Counted from the stretch's first letter, positions 27,116 through 36,766 are shown. The stretch is DNA of 64,000 nucleotides from an uncultured Sphingomonadaceae bacterium (GCA_947489315.1 CANLCX010000002.1:744001-808000), one strand, 5' to 3'. Translations and numbers: made by a program. The notes: a model not told the origin generated them from the letters alone.

Positions 27116-28423
27116 ATGACACCTTTTCCCTGGTTTGACGTTGCAATCATTGTTGTGCTCGTACTGATCAATGGCGTTTTCGCTATGTCGGAACTGGCCA
27201 TTGTATCTGCGCGCAAGGCTTCTCTTCATTCATCCGCTGATAAAGGTAGCCGCGGTGCCAAGGTCGCTCTGCGTCTGGCTGGTGATCCCGGCAAATTTTT
27301 ATCAACAGTGCAAATCGGCATCACACTGATCGGCATCATTGCCGGTGCATTTTCTGGTGCAAGTCTGGGTGGTCCGGTGGCGGAGCGTCTGGAAGCTATA
27401 GGGATGCCCCCCGAATTGTCGGCCAGCTTTGGTTTTGCGCTGGTCATTGGCCTCACCACATATGCCTCGCTCGTCATCGGTGAACTGGTGCCCAAACAAT
27501 TTGCTTTGCGCTCGGCGGAAAAAATTGCCGTAGTCATGGCCCCGCCCATGGACCTACTTGCAAAAGTCGCCGCCCCTTTGGTGTGGTTACTTGATGGCAC
27601 CAGTGCCTTGATTTTCCGGATGCTCGGTTTGAAACGCGATCAGGCCAATCATGTGACTGCGGATGAACTGCAAATGGTCTTTGCCGAAGCAACACGGTCC
27701 GGTGTGATCGAGGAACATGAGCGCGCCGTCATTGCCGGGGTTGTGCGAATGGCGGACCGACCGATCCGCGAAGTGATGACCCCGCGCACAGAGGTCGATT
27801 GGCTGGATATCGGTGCAACGACCCAAGAGATACTGGCGATGCTGATCGAATCGCCCCACAGCCGCTTACCGGTCGCAGAGAATAGCGTCGATGAGATTAG
27901 AGGTGTGGTGCAAGCCCGCGATATCGTCGCCGCGCAGTTTAGCGGTCAGACACTCGATCTCAGCAAATTAATGCGTCCGCTGGAAAAAGTGCCCGACCAG
28001 CTTGATGCTCTTGATGTTCTCGATATCCTTAGAGAAGCCGATGTACCGATGATATTGGTCCATGACGAATATGGTCATTTTGAAGGCATTGTGACGCCCA
28101 ATGATCTGCTCAGCTCCATTGCCGGTGAATTTGTTTCCGACCAGGATGAAAAGACCCAACGCAGTCTGATTGAACGCGCCGATGGCAGTTTTTTGGTGTC
28201 TGGCGCCATGTCGATGGATGCGCTGGCCGACCGGCTCGGCATCAAATTACCGGATGACCGGGACTATGCGACAGTCGCGGGCCATGCACTCGGACAATTG
28301 CGCCACTTGCCCAAGGAGGGCGAGGCCTTTGAAGATCAGGATTGGGTGTTCGAGATTATCGATATGGATGGCCGCAAAATCGATAAGCTGATCGTGCGGG
28401 CCTCCAATCCGGATGTGGATTAG
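27116..28423 (+). CDS. CNNM/CorC-type (HlyC/CorC) membrane protein
   Basis: A 435-residue inner-membrane protein of the CNNM family, linked by family work to magnesium or other divalent-cation export and often misnamed hemolysin. An N-terminal DUF21 domain with about four spans (VAIIVVLVLINGVFAMSELA; STVQIGITLIGIIAG; FALVIGLTTYASLVIGELVPK) is followed by two CBS domains (VMTPRTEVDWLD, SRLPVAENSVDEIRGVVQ, IVTPNDLLSSIAGE) and a C-terminal CorC_HlyC domain. ATG 27116 is chosen; a TTG lies three codons upstream, and there is no clear ribosome site. Confidence 0.92.
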   Translation: MTPFPWFDVAIIVVLVLINGVFAMSELAIVSARKASLHSSADKGSRGAKVALRLAGDPGKFLSTVQIGITLIGIIAGAFSGASLGGPVAERLEAIGMPPELSASFGFALVIGLTTYASLVIGELVPKQFALRSAEKIAVVMAPPMDLLAKVAAPLVWLLDGTSALIFRMLGLKRDQANHVTADELQMVFAEATRSGVIEEHERAVIAGVVRMADRPIREVMTPRTEVDWLDIGATTQEILAMLIESPHSRLPVAENSVDEIRGVVQARDIVAAQFSGQTLDLSKLMRPLEKVPDQLDALDVLDILREADVPMILVHDEYGHFEGIVTPNDLLSSIAGEFVSDQDEKTQRSLIERADGSFLVSGAMSMDALADRLGIKLPDDRDYATVAGHALGQLRHLPKEGEAFEDQDWVFEIIDMDGRKIDKLIVRASNPDVD

Positions 28424-28440
28424 GCGACCAATGCTTCGTG

Positions 28441-28582
28441 AGATTATACAGTTTATACACAGAATCGACTAAAATTCAGAGTCCTCTTCAGCAAGGACAG
28501 GCACCTAAGAAAATGTTGAATCTGCAAGGCTGAGAAAGAACGCTTTACATTTATCATGGTCCGAAGGTTGTAGGAAAGCACT
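28441..28582 (+). repeat. Dispersed structured repeat, copy A
   Basis: Starts 18 bases after the CNNM stop. The first 25 bases (28441-28465, beginning AGATTATACAGTTTATAC) are identical to the complement of 52941-52965. Then comes the hairpin GACT-AAAATTCAG-AGTC, a conserved block TGAATnTGCAAGnnTGAGAAAGA, and the end TGTAGGAAAGCACT. See copy B at 52829-52965. Not coding: the two copies differ by about five bases in length. Confidence 0.75.
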
Positions 28583-28630
28583 AATCGCGTGGACTGCGTC
28601 AGGATGGCACCTAATTCTCGCCGGTCACAG

Positions 28631-28873
28631 CTACTCGTCTGCGCCGTCTCCATCATCAGTTAATTGCTTGCGCGAACAGAAACCGTGACAGGCTTTGACG
28701 CAATCATCGCGCTCTTCCTGATCGCGCTCAATAGGTACCGAAACGGTGCGAGTCGCGCCATCAGCACCGCATACCGATAGGCTCATCATCCCGCTCGCGG
28801 GTGCAAGCGGCGCAAAGACCAACATCAAGACAGCCAAAGCGGATAGAAGTGTCGGAACCTTACGCTTATCCAT
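28631..28873 (-). CDS. Small exported cysteine-rich protein at the end of the cco cluster
   Basis: An 80-residue protein starting MDKRKVPTLLSALAVLMLVF, a signal or anchor segment, followed by a short exported part with cysteines in SVCGADGATRTVSVP, DDCVKACHGFCSRK. Four cysteines in 80 residues, next to the oxidase assembly gene ccoS with a one-base gap, suggest a small metal- or redox-related accessory protein, but no family is recognised. ATG 28873 is chosen over upstream in-frame starts that would run back into ccoS. Confidence 0.65.
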   Translation of the reverse strand: MDKRKVPTLLSALAVLMLVFAPLAPASGMMSLSVCGADGATRTVSVPIERDQEERDDCVKACHGFCSRKQLTDDGDGADE

Positions 28874-28874
28874 A

Positions 28875-29075
28875 TTATCCCTTCTCATTCTCTTTGCTAT
28901 CATTCGCAGCCTTGTCAGCAACGGCCTCGCCGGAGGCTTCCTCGTCAATCAATACGCGCTGGGCAGCGCCATCGAGATCTTCAAACTGTCCATTGCGCAT
29001 GGCCCAGAAGAAAAACGCCAGACCAGCCAGCCCCATCAATAGCGCGGCCGGGATCAGGATCGCCAAACCACTCAT
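28875..29075 (-). CDS. ccoS: cbb3 oxidase maturation protein CcoS
   Basis: A 66-residue inner-membrane peptide needed for inserting cofactors into cbb3 oxidase. It has the family form: one N-terminal span (MSGLAILIPAALLMGLAGLA), then FFFWAMRNGQFEDLDGAAQR, the diagnostic WAxxxGQFDDL block with LIDEE, and an acidic tail. It follows ccoI after a 17-bp tandem duplication (29076-29109). Confidence 0.95.
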   Translation of the reverse strand: MSGLAILIPAALLMGLAGLAFFFWAMRNGQFEDLDGAAQRVLIDEEASGEAVADKAANDSKENEKG

Positions 29076-29109
29076 CTTTCTGGCCCGCTCATATTTCTGG
29101 CCCGCTCAT
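29076..29109. repeat. 17-bp tandem duplication between ccoI and ccoS
   Basis: CTTTCTGGCCCGCTCAT (29076-29092) is followed directly by ATTTCTGGCCCGCTCAT (29093-29109), one mismatch. On the minus strand it repeats the ATGAG start region of ccoS and reaches into the stop of ccoI; the extra ATGs are out of frame with ccoS. Confidence 0.85.
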
Positions 29110-31238
29110 TTCGCTGCTCCGTTGAGCCGCAACGCATTGCCGACCACGATCAGCGACGATAGCGACATGGCAATGGCGGCAATCAACGGCGTGACCATGC
29201 CGGTCAAAGCCAGCGGAACCGCCAATATATTATAGCCAATGGCCAATGCGAAATTCTGCCGGACAATCTGCATTGTGCGCTGCGCCGTCTGAACCGCAAG
29301 CGCCACGGGTAGAAAGGAATCGCTGGTAAAAACCGCGTCCGCGGCCTGCTGGCCGACATCGCTGGCCGAACCGGGGGCGATCGACACATGGGCAGCGGCC
29401 AGAGCGGGGCCGTCATTTAGTCCATCTCCGACCATCAGCACCTTTGAACCGCTGGCGCTAAGCCGAGCGATAACCTGTAACTTATCCTGCGGGTTGGCTC
29501 TGGCTTGTGCGGTCAGCCCGGTAGCGTTAGCGGTTTTTGCAACCGATGCGGTATTGTCGCCCGATATGATGGTGGCGGGCAAGCCAAGCGCCTTCAGCCG
29601 GTCAATGGTTTCCACAGCATCGGGACGGATTTCATCCTGCAATTCGATGGTGACCTGTTCGTTACCAATGCTGATCTGACACGAGAGATGATCGTCCGAT
29701 TTAATCGGCTTACCCAGCGCCACATTTATACCATCCCAGCAACCGAACATACCTTCTCCGGGCACTTCTTCCAAAGCATCAATCTGTACGGGCGCGATGT
29801 TCTGAGCCAGCAGGGCCGCGCGTATCCCCTTGCTAACCGGATGACTGCTGGCCTGCGCCAACGCCAGCGCGACCTGTTTTTGCGCCAGCGACAAATGGTC
29901 CAGATTGACCGGCACGGGCCGTCCAAGGGTCAAAGTTCCGGTCTTGTCAAATAGCGCACGATCGGCTTCGGCAAGCCGCTCTAGCGCGCTGCCATCCTTG
30001 ATCATCACGCCCTTGCGCAACAACGCGCCAGAGGCCACTACTTGCGCCGCCGGAACCGCCAGTCCCAAGGCGCAGGGACAGGTGATGATCAGCACTGCGA
30101 CCGAAATCAGCAGCGATTGATGCCAGCCGACGCCAGCAAACATCCAGAACACAAAGGCCAGTAAAGCAAGGCTATGCACCGCCGGCGCATAATAGCGCGC
30201 CGCCTTGTCCGCGACCCGCACATAGAAGGACCGCTGTTGTCCCGCTTCGTCCATCAGTCGTGCGATGTCGGATAGGCTGGTATCTTCGCCCGCCGCTGTG
30301 ATCCGAACCGTAACCGGAGCGGTCAGATTGAGTGTTCCGGCAAGCACCAAATCGCCAGATGCTTTGGGCTGCGGCTCGCTCTCTCCGGTCATCAGTGCAA
30401 AGTCGAAATTGCTATTGCCCTGTTCAATCACGCCATCGGCCGGGAGATTATCGCCGGCCGCGACGACCATGCGCATATCAGGACGCAGGTCTTTGGCGTT
30501 GACCCAGCTGGTCGTGCCATCGTCATTCAGCACCATCGCTCCGGGTGCGGTCTGCTTAAGCAATGCCGATATTCCGTCCCGCGCACGGTCGCGCATCATG
30601 CCGTCGAGCACCCGCCCGGCGAGCAGGAAGAAGATCAGCATGACAACGCTTTCAAAATAGGCGTGCGCGCCGCTGGTCATCGTTTCAAAGATGCTCAATC
30701 CAGTGGCGAGGATGATGCCAACGGTAATCGGCACATCCATATTGGTGCGGCCATAACGCAGCGCCATGAACGCGGAACTGAAAAATGGCCGTCCGGAATA
30801 GAGGATCACGGGTATCGCGATTAGCGCCGATATCCAGTGGAACAGATCCCGGGTCGTTCCCATAGCGCCGGACCAGACACTGACCGACAACAGCATGATA
30901 TTCATCATGCCGAAACCCGCCACAGCGAGCGCGCGGATTAGCTTGTCGGTGCCGCCTTTTTCTTCCGCCAGCGGGTTATCAGCCAATATTTGAACATCAA
31001 AGCCCAGTTGCTCGATCTTGTGCTTGATCGTGTCTTCGCGAAGATCAGGAAGATGCGATACCGCGACCTGCTTGGTCGAGAAGTTCACTCGTGCCGAGAG
31101 GATATCATGCTCTCTAAGCAAACCATTTTCTATTTTCGATATACATCCGGCGCAGCGAATGGCTGGCACCGCAAAACGCGATATAACGCCGTCCGCGCTA
31201 TCAGCCTTAAGGGCATCAAGATCGATGACCGCGTTCAA
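29106..31238 (-). CDS. ccoI: Copper P1B-ATPase for oxidase assembly
   Basis: A 710-residue copper-translocating P-type ATPase (CcoI/FixI), which supplies copper for the CuB site of the cbb3 oxidase. Seen: a heavy-metal domain with IRCAGC near the N-terminus, the membrane motif ITCPCALGLAVPAA (CPC), phosphorylation motif DKTGTLTLGRP, HPVSKGI and VMLVGDGLNDGPAL. The start is a TTG at 31238 overlapping the TGA of ccoH (TTGA), and no ATG lies near the N-terminus. Fifth gene after ccoP in a chain with short overlaps. Confidence 0.95.
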   Translation of the reverse strand: MNAVIDLDALKADSADGVISRFAVPAIRCAGCISKIENGLLREHDILSARVNFSTKQVAVSHLPDLREDTIKHKIEQLGFDVQILADNPLAEEKGGTDKLIRALAVAGFGMMNIMLLSVSVWSGAMGTTRDLFHWISALIAIPVILYSGRPFFSSAFMALRYGRTNMDVPITVGIILATGLSIFETMTSGAHAYFESVVMLIFFLLAGRVLDGMMRDRARDGISALLKQTAPGAMVLNDDGTTSWVNAKDLRPDMRMVVAAGDNLPADGVIEQGNSNFDFALMTGESEPQPKASGDLVLAGTLNLTAPVTVRITAAGEDTSLSDIARLMDEAGQQRSFYVRVADKAARYYAPAVHSLALLAFVFWMFAGVGWHQSLLISVAVLIITCPCALGLAVPAAQVVASGALLRKGVMIKDGSALERLAEADRALFDKTGTLTLGRPVPVNLDHLSLAQKQVALALAQASSHPVSKGIRAALLAQNIAPVQIDALEEVPGEGMFGCWDGINVALGKPIKSDDHLSCQISIGNEQVTIELQDEIRPDAVETIDRLKALGLPATIISGDNTASVAKTANATGLTAQARANPQDKLQVIARLSASGSKVLMVGDGLNDGPALAAAHVSIAPGSASDVGQQAADAVFTSDSFLPVALAVQTAQRTMQIVRQNFALAIGYNILAVPLALTGMVTPLIAAIAMSLSSLIVVGNALRLNGAAK

Positions 31239-31711
31239 AGAACTTCCTGTGCCAACGCCATTTTATTGCCGCGATGGGTAATCGCGATACGCAATTTCCA
31301 GCGTCCTTCGGGCAGTATATCCCGGCTGACATAAGAGCCTGAGCCGTTTTGCACAAAATTTAGGGTGATGGGATCGCCGCGTCCGACCGGATGTTCGGCA
31401 ACCGCCGTTATCCGCGCATCTTCCAGCCCAGTGTCATCGGCTTGGAGCACTGTCATCGCCACTTTATTTTCAACCCGCGTAACCCGAGAGGCGGTCCAGC
31501 CATGGGCTTGCTGCTTGCGGGCTTCTTCCAGCCATTCATTATATTTCTGGCTGGCTACATAGCTATTATCAACCACCGTGCCGCCAAAGGTGGAGACGGC
31601 AAAGCGCGCCATCACCATATTGACCGAGACGACCACCGCAAAAAAGGCGACGATCATGGCGGTGGCATGGTAGCCCGTGAATTTCTTGGGCTTTACAGTT
31701 TCGTGTTTCAT
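31235..31711 (-). CDS. ccoH: cbb3 oxidase assembly protein CcoH/FixH
   Basis: A 158-residue FixH-family protein: one N-terminal span (HATAMIVAFFAVVVSVNMVMA) and a periplasmic domain with the FixH pattern (STFGGTVVDNSYVASQKYNE, GRWKLRIAITHRG). It stabilises the oxidase during assembly. Overlaps ccoG by four bases (ATGA) and ccoI by four (TTGA), so it is made together with both. Confidence 0.93.
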   Translation of the reverse strand: MKHETVKPKKFTGYHATAMIVAFFAVVVSVNMVMARFAVSTFGGTVVDNSYVASQKYNEWLEEARKQQAHGWTASRVTRVENKVAMTVLQADDTGLEDARITAVAEHPVGRGDPITLNFVQNGSGSYVSRDILPEGRWKLRIAITHRGNKMALAQEVL

Positions 31712-33165
31712 TCGGCTGTCTCCGGGCGTTCAAAGAAGACGTCATCGGTATCTTGTGCTGTCCGGTCATCTTCGGCCCGGACAGTAAGTGTGAATCCTTC
31801 CCTTGCAGGACCGTCTCCCGGCGCTGCGACGAAAAGGCGTACCCTGCCAACGCTGTCAGCCGGTACCTTCACTAAGACGTTCTGACCGGCTGTTTCCCGT
31901 AATCCTTCACTCGACCATAGCACGCCACTGTGAAGACCCGACATGGAAATCTCCATATCTCGCGGCCGGTTCTCCATATTGCGCAAATTAACTGTATAGG
32001 CGTTTCGTACATCGCCATCAGCGAGCTGCACGTAAAGCGGGTTGCGATCATGATTGGCGCTGATGTCGATGCGGGTGCGATTGCCGACTGCAAATAGCAT
32101 CGCAAGACCAATGGCACCCCAGGCCGAGAAATAGAGGATCGTGCGCGGACGAAACAGCGTCTTTAGAACCGGGACATGAGGCTCGCCAGCTTTTTCCAGT
32201 TCTGCATCTTCTTCCGTGACATAATCAATCAAGCCGCGTGGCCGTCCGACTTGATCCATCACTTTGTCACAGGCATCAATGCACAAGGCGCAGGTGATGC
32301 AACCAATTTGCGCGCCTTCGCGAATGTCGATACCGGTGGGGCAGACCGCGACGCATTGATTACAGTCAATACAATCGCCGAAACTGCCGGGCTGTGCCTC
32401 CGCCTTTTTAACGCTGCCACGCGGCTCCCCGCGCCAATCTTTGTAGGTAACCGTCAGCGACTTTTCGTCCATCATAGCGGCCTGAATCCGCGGCCAAGGG
32501 CACATATAGATACATACCTGCTCGCGCATGAAGCCGCCAAAGATGAACGTCGTCGCGGTCAAAACGCCAACAGTGGCATAGGCGACAAAGGCCGCTTCTC
32601 CGGTGAAAAAGTCCCGCGCCAAGGTCGGTGCATCGGCAAAGTAAAATATCCAGGCCCCGCCAGTGGCCAGTGCCACCAACAGCCAGACCGTCCACTTACT
32701 GAGCCGCTTGACGATTTTCTTCGGTCCCCACGGCGCATCCTGTAACCGGAATTGCGCATTGCGGTCGCCATCAATCGCGCGCTCGATATGCTGGAACAAA
32801 TCGGTCCAGACCGTTTGCGGACAGGAATAGCCGCACCAGGCGCGGCCAACCGCAGAGGTCACCAGAAACAGGCCAATTCCGGCCATCACCAGCATCCCAG
32901 CGACATAATAAAATTCATGCGGCCAGATTTCGATGCCGAACATGAAGAAACGCCGGTTCGCCAGATCAACCAATACCGCCTGATCCGGCGCATAGGGACC
33001 GCGGTCCCAACGGATCCACGGCGTGACATAATAGATGCCCAGCGTCACCGCCATGATCACCCATTTCAGCCGCCGAAACGTACCGTCTACAGACTTCGGA
33101 TAAACGCCTTTGCGCTTTTCATAGAGCTTGAGCCCAGGATCAAGGATTTCGTCAGGATTGCTCAT
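31708..33165 (-). CDS. ccoG: CcoG ferredoxin-type copper reductase
   Basis: A 485-residue membrane protein (CcoG/RdxA/FixG) that reduces copper for cbb3 oxidase assembly. It carries several spans, WCGYSCPQTVWTD, an ICIYMCPW-like block (VCIYMCPWPRIQ), and two 4Fe-4S clusters (CIDCNQCVAVCP; CITCALCIDACD). The C-terminal Ig-like domain is periplasmic. Its first 14 bases overlap the end of ccoP. Confidence 0.96.
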   Translation of the reverse strand: MSNPDEILDPGLKLYEKRKGVYPKSVDGTFRRLKWVIMAVTLGIYYVTPWIRWDRGPYAPDQAVLVDLANRRFFMFGIEIWPHEFYYVAGMLVMAGIGLFLVTSAVGRAWCGYSCPQTVWTDLFQHIERAIDGDRNAQFRLQDAPWGPKKIVKRLSKWTVWLLVALATGGAWIFYFADAPTLARDFFTGEAAFVAYATVGVLTATTFIFGGFMREQVCIYMCPWPRIQAAMMDEKSLTVTYKDWRGEPRGSVKKAEAQPGSFGDCIDCNQCVAVCPTGIDIREGAQIGCITCALCIDACDKVMDQVGRPRGLIDYVTEEDAELEKAGEPHVPVLKTLFRPRTILYFSAWGAIGLAMLFAVGNRTRIDISANHDRNPLYVQLADGDVRNAYTVNLRNMENRPRDMEISMSGLHSGVLWSSEGLRETAGQNVLVKVPADSVGRVRLFVAAPGDGPAREGFTLTVRAEDDRTAQDTDDVFFERPETAE

Positions 33166-34105
33166 CTACGGGAGTCTCCCCCTCTGCTTGAGTTGCCGCC
33201 TGCTCAGTGGATCCCTCTTGTAATTTTGGCGCAGCTTCCCCGCCGCCAAGTGAATGGACATAGGCTGTCAGCATTCTGATCGTCGCCGCGTCCAACCGGT
33301 GACCCCAGCGCGGCATTACGCCGTTACGGCTATTGGTCATCGTATCCGTCAGCGAGGCGCGGTCGAGGCCATATAGGTTGATGGCGTCGGTCAAATTAGG
33401 TGCGCCTTGCGTCCGGTCGCCCTTGGCATCACTGCCGTGACAGACTGCGCAATTGATTTCGAACAGCGCCGCGCCGCGCGTTGCCGACGCGCTGCTCTTC
33501 TCACGATTGCTAAGTACCCGCACATAAGACACCAGATCCTGAATCTCGTCGGGTTGCAAAATCCCGTCCCGGCCAAAAGCAGGCATTTGGGAAAAACGGG
33601 TTTCGGCATGATCCGGATTCCGGATTCCGTGCACCAGCGTATATTCGATCGCCTCCATGTCGCCGCCCCACAACCATTCGTCATCATTCAGATTGGGATA
33701 GCCTTTGGAGCCCGCCGCACCCGCACCGTGGCATTGCACACAATGCACTTTGAAAGCAGAGCGCCCACCTTGAATAGCTTCATTAAGCAGTGCAGAATTA
33801 TTCGGCAAATCATGGATATCGGTGTTGACGAGCGCTTGCCGGATTGGCTCCAGTTCAGTCTCGCGTGCTGCTACCGCTTTTTCGTAATCACCGCGGCTCG
33901 ACCAACCCAATACGCCTTCAGTCGCGCTATTGACCATCGGCCATGCGGGATAGAGTATGACATAGACCAGCGCCCAGACGATTGTGGCATAGAGGGTCCA
34001 CAACCACCAGCGCGGCATCGGCGTGTCGAGTTCCTCAATACCATCCCATTCATGGCCGACGGTGCTCGTTCCGGTCGGTTCGTCAATTCTCTTGTTATCA
34101 ACCAT
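33152..34105 (-). CDS. ccoP: cbb3 oxidase dihaem cytochrome c subunit
   Basis: A 317-residue subunit passing electrons into the oxidase. One N-terminal span (PRWWLWTLYATIVWALVYVILY) and two c-type haem domains: CVQCH and CAVCH are the two CxxCH sites, each with a downstream methionine (SQMPAFG; GVMPRWG). The C-terminus carries an acidic/Q-rich tail. Start ATG 34105 ([10 protein letters not shown]) overlaps ccoQ by eight bases; an upstream ATG would lie well inside ccoQ. Confidence 0.96.
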   Translation of the reverse strand: MVDNKRIDEPTGTSTVGHEWDGIEELDTPMPRWWLWTLYATIVWALVYVILYPAWPMVNSATEGVLGWSSRGDYEKAVAARETELEPIRQALVNTDIHDLPNNSALLNEAIQGGRSAFKVHCVQCHGAGAAGSKGYPNLNDDEWLWGGDMEAIEYTLVHGIRNPDHAETRFSQMPAFGRDGILQPDEIQDLVSYVRVLSNREKSSASATRGAALFEINCAVCHGSDAKGDRTQGAPNLTDAINLYGLDRASLTDTMTNSRNGVMPRWGHRLDAATIRMLTAYVHSLGGGEAAPKLQEGSTEQAATQAEGETPVDEQS

Positions 34106-34259
34106 CGTCCTGATCCTCTTCAAAGATCATATTTGCTGCTTCTTCATGCTTCTCGCGCGATCCGGGCCGGAACGTCCAACCGATGAAACTCAGGAAAATA
34201 AGTGCAAGGAACAGCAATCCATAGCTATCCGCAAAATGCCGTAGTTCCTCGTAAATCAT
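34098..34259 (-). CDS. ccoQ: cbb3 oxidase small subunit CcoQ
   Basis: A 53-residue peptide: [20 protein letters not shown], then [20 protein letters not shown] and [13 protein letters not shown]. One span plus the WxFRPGS...A..MIF pattern identifies FixQ/CcoQ, which stabilises the assembled oxidase. Its ATG overlaps the ccoO stop (TGATG type) and its end overlaps ccoP by eight bases, the usual gene order ccoNOQP. Confidence 0.93.
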   Translation of the reverse strand: MIYEELRHFADSYGLLFLALIFLSFIGWTFRPGSREKHEEAANMIFEEDQDDG

Positions 34260-34990
34260 CGCGGCTGCTCCTGCGCTTCGCCTGCCTCGAAATCGACCAA
34301 CGTACCGATCATCTGCAGATAGGCGACCAACGCATCCATTTCGGTCAGCCGGTCCGGATCACCATCAAAGTCGCGGACCTGCGCTTTGGGATAGCGTTCA
34401 ACCAGATCCGTCGTCACGGCCTCGGGGTCGGCTTGCGCCACCAGGTCTTCATTCGCCGCAGCAATTGCTTCCTCAGTGTAAGGCACACCTACACGCCGCT
34501 GGGCCGTCAGATGCTTGACCATATCGCCAGTCTTCAGGTCTTTGTCCGCGAGAAAGGCATAAGGCGGCATGATTGATTCCGGCACGACCGAGCGCGGGTC
34601 GATCAGATGCTGGACATGCCATTCATCGGAATAGCGCCCACCAACGCGCGCCAGATCAGGACCGGTTCTTTTGGAGCCCCATTGGAACGGATGATCATAC
34701 ATGCTTTCCGCAGCCAGGCTGTAATGACCGTAACGTTCCACTTCGTCGCGAAACGGACGGACCATCTGACTATGGCAGCTATAACAGCCTTCGCGGATAT
34801 AGATGTTGCGCCCAGCCAGTTCGAGCGGTGTGTAAGGCCGCATGCCCTCAACTTCCTCAATCGTGTTATCGATCCAGAATAGCGGCGCAATCTCAACAAT
34901 ACCGCCAATCGCCACGGTGACAAAGGCTGCAGCACCAAGCAGAGTGACATTGCGTTCAAGCTTCTTATGTTTTTCAGCAAAACCGGACAT
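34256..34990 (-). CDS. ccoO: cbb3 oxidase monohaem cytochrome c subunit
   Basis: A 244-residue subunit with one N-terminal span ([20 protein letters not shown]) and a single c-haem site CYSCHSQM, followed by the family block [20 protein letters not shown] and MPPYAFL. It takes electrons from CcoP to CcoN. AGGGAG before ATG 34990 fixes the start ([12 protein letters not shown]); the gene begins 13 bases after ccoN. Confidence 0.97.
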   Translation of the reverse strand: MSGFAEKHKKLERNVTLLGAAAFVTVAIGGIVEIAPLFWIDNTIEEVEGMRPYTPLELAGRNIYIREGCYSCHSQMVRPFRDEVERYGHYSLAAESMYDHPFQWGSKRTGPDLARVGGRYSDEWHVQHLIDPRSVVPESIMPPYAFLADKDLKTGDMVKHLTAQRRVGVPYTEEAIAAANEDLVAQADPEAVTTDLVERYPKAQVRDFDGDPDRLTEMDALVAYLQMIGTLVDFEAGEAQEQPR

Positions 34991-35003
34991 TTTTTCGTCT
35001 CCC

Positions 35004-36674
35004 TTATTCTGCTGGCGCAATTGCGGGTTTGCCCACAATTGGCTTGTCTAGGTCCTCATTATGAGGCGTTTCGGTCATGGGTTTCTCTTCGCGCTGTTTG
35101 CCCGCAATCGTCATCCAGACATTGTAAACAAGGACAAGCGCACCAGCGAGATAGAGCAGCCCGCCCGCCGCGCGGATCAGATACATGGGCAGCATCGCCG
35201 ACACGACTTCCGAGAAAGCATAAACCAGATAGCCATCGTCACCATATTCGCGCCACATCAGGCCCTGCATGATACCGGCGACCCACATCGACGCGGCATA
35301 GAGAACGATACCGAGCGTCGAGAGCCAGAAATGCCAGTTCACCATGCGCAGCGAATAGAGCCGCTCTTTGCCCCACAGGCGCGGGACCAGATAATAGAGG
35401 CAGGCAAAGGTGATCATCCCGTTCCAACCCAATGCGCCGCTATGTACATGGCCCACTGTCCAGTCGGTATAATGCGACAGGCTGTTCACCGCCTTGATCG
35501 ACATCATCGGCCCTTCAAATGTGCTCATCCCATAAAAGGCGAGCGCCAAGACCATCATCCGGATGATCGGATCGGTGCGGATTTTATCCCATGCACCGTT
35601 CAGCGTCATCAGACCGTTGATCATGCCGCCCCAGCTGGGCATCCACAGCACGACCGAGAAAACCATGCCCAACGTCTGCGCCCAGTCGGGCAGCGCCGTA
35701 TAATGCAGATGGTGCGGTCCGGCCCAGATATAGAGGAAGATTAGCGACCAGAAATGGATGATGGACAGACGGTAGCTGTAAACCGGCCGCTCCGCCTGTT
35801 TCGGCACGAAATAGTACATCATCGCGAGGAAACCAGCGGTCAGAAAGAACCCAACCGCGTTATGGCCGTACCACCACTGAGTCAGCGCATCCTGCACCCC
35901 GGCAAAAGCCGCATAGCTTTTAGAACCGAGCAAGCTGACCGGCATCGATAGACCGTTGACGACATGTAGCATCGCGATGGTCAGGATGAAGGAGAGGTAG
36001 AACCAGTTCGCGACATAAATATGCGGTTCCGACCGGCGCACGACGGTGCCGATAAACACAGCCGCATAGCAAAGCCAGACAATGGTCAGCCACAGATCGA
36101 CATACCATTCGGGCTCGGCATATTCCTTGGACTGAGTGACACCCATGAGGTAGCCAGTGGCCGCCAGCACGATGAACAGCTGATAGCCCCAGAATACGAA
36201 ACGGGCGAGGCCAGGGAAGGCCAACCTCGCCCGGCAGGTGCGCTGTACGACATAATAGCTTGTCGCGATCAGTGCATTGCCTCCGAAAGCAAAAATAACC
36301 GCAGATGTGTGTAGGGGCCGCAAACGACCGAATGTCGTAAACTCGTTATTGAGATTGAGCACCGGAAACGCCAGTTGCAGGGCAATGATCAACCCGACTG
36401 CCATTCCGGCAATGCCCCAGAAAATTGTCGCGATGACACCCCAGCGGATCGGGTCATCATCATAGATGCCGGGATCTGCTGGCGCTTTCAATATGCCGCG
36501 TCCAATCGCCGCATAATCAGCCTTGTTAATTGTCACCCATAAGGTGATCCCGGCTGCCATGGCGATGATCGCCATGTGCACGGCAAAGCCAGTGTCGGCC
36601 GCCAGAACCATTGCAATAAATGCAAAAAATACGATAGCCAGCCAGCCGCCGACCCTTAATAAGAGCGTATCCAT
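35004..36674 (-). CDS. ccoN: cbb3 oxidase catalytic subunit
   Basis: A 556-residue haem-copper oxidase subunit I of type C, reducing oxygen at low oxygen levels. About 14 spans; haem and CuB ligands are visible in [52 protein letters not shown] and [17 protein letters not shown]. An N-terminal extension adds two spans. AAGGA just before ATG 36674 ([13 protein letters not shown]) fixes the start. A perfect FNR box lies 78 bases upstream, behind the fnr gene on the same strand, matching oxygen-dependent control. Confidence 0.97.
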   Translation of the reverse strand: MDTLLLRVGGWLAIVFFAFIAMVLAADTGFAVHMAIIAMAAGITLWVTINKADYAAIGRGILKAPADPGIYDDDPIRWGVIATIFWGIAGMAVGLIIALQLAFPVLNLNNEFTTFGRLRPLHTSAVIFAFGGNALIATSYYVVQRTCRARLAFPGLARFVFWGYQLFIVLAATGYLMGVTQSKEYAEPEWYVDLWLTIVWLCYAAVFIGTVVRRSEPHIYVANWFYLSFILTIAMLHVVNGLSMPVSLLGSKSYAAFAGVQDALTQWWYGHNAVGFFLTAGFLAMMYYFVPKQAERPVYSYRLSIIHFWSLIFLYIWAGPHHLHYTALPDWAQTLGMVFSVVLWMPSWGGMINGLMTLNGAWDKIRTDPIIRMMVLALAFYGMSTFEGPMMSIKAVNSLSHYTDWTVGHVHSGALGWNGMITFACLYYLVPRLWGKERLYSLRMVNWHFWLSTLGIVLYAASMWVAGIMQGLMWREYGDDGYLVYAFSEVVSAMLPMYLIRAAGGLLYLAGALVLVYNVWMTIAGKQREEKPMTETPHNEDLDKPIVGKPAIAPAE

Positions 36675-36752
36675 AATGTCCTTCCCTGTGTCGACAGTTT
36701 CAAAAACCGTCTTCAACAACAAAGGCCATGGCAGCCTGCTTGGCGATCCACA

Positions 36753-36766
36753 TTGATCTAGATCAA
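36753..36766 (-). promoter_or_regulatory. FNR box before ccoN
   Basis: TTGATCTAGATCAA is a perfect match to the FNR/FixK consensus TTGAT-N4-ATCAA, fully palindromic. It sits 78 bases before the ccoN start and 55 bases past the fnr stop, so Fnr made by the neighbouring gene would switch on the oxidase when oxygen falls. Confidence 0.92.

Noticed and set aside
28453-28656. 67-residue minus-strand frame over repeat copy A
   Set aside because: It crosses the repeat, and copy B has a different length in the same region, so the repeat is not conserved as coding.
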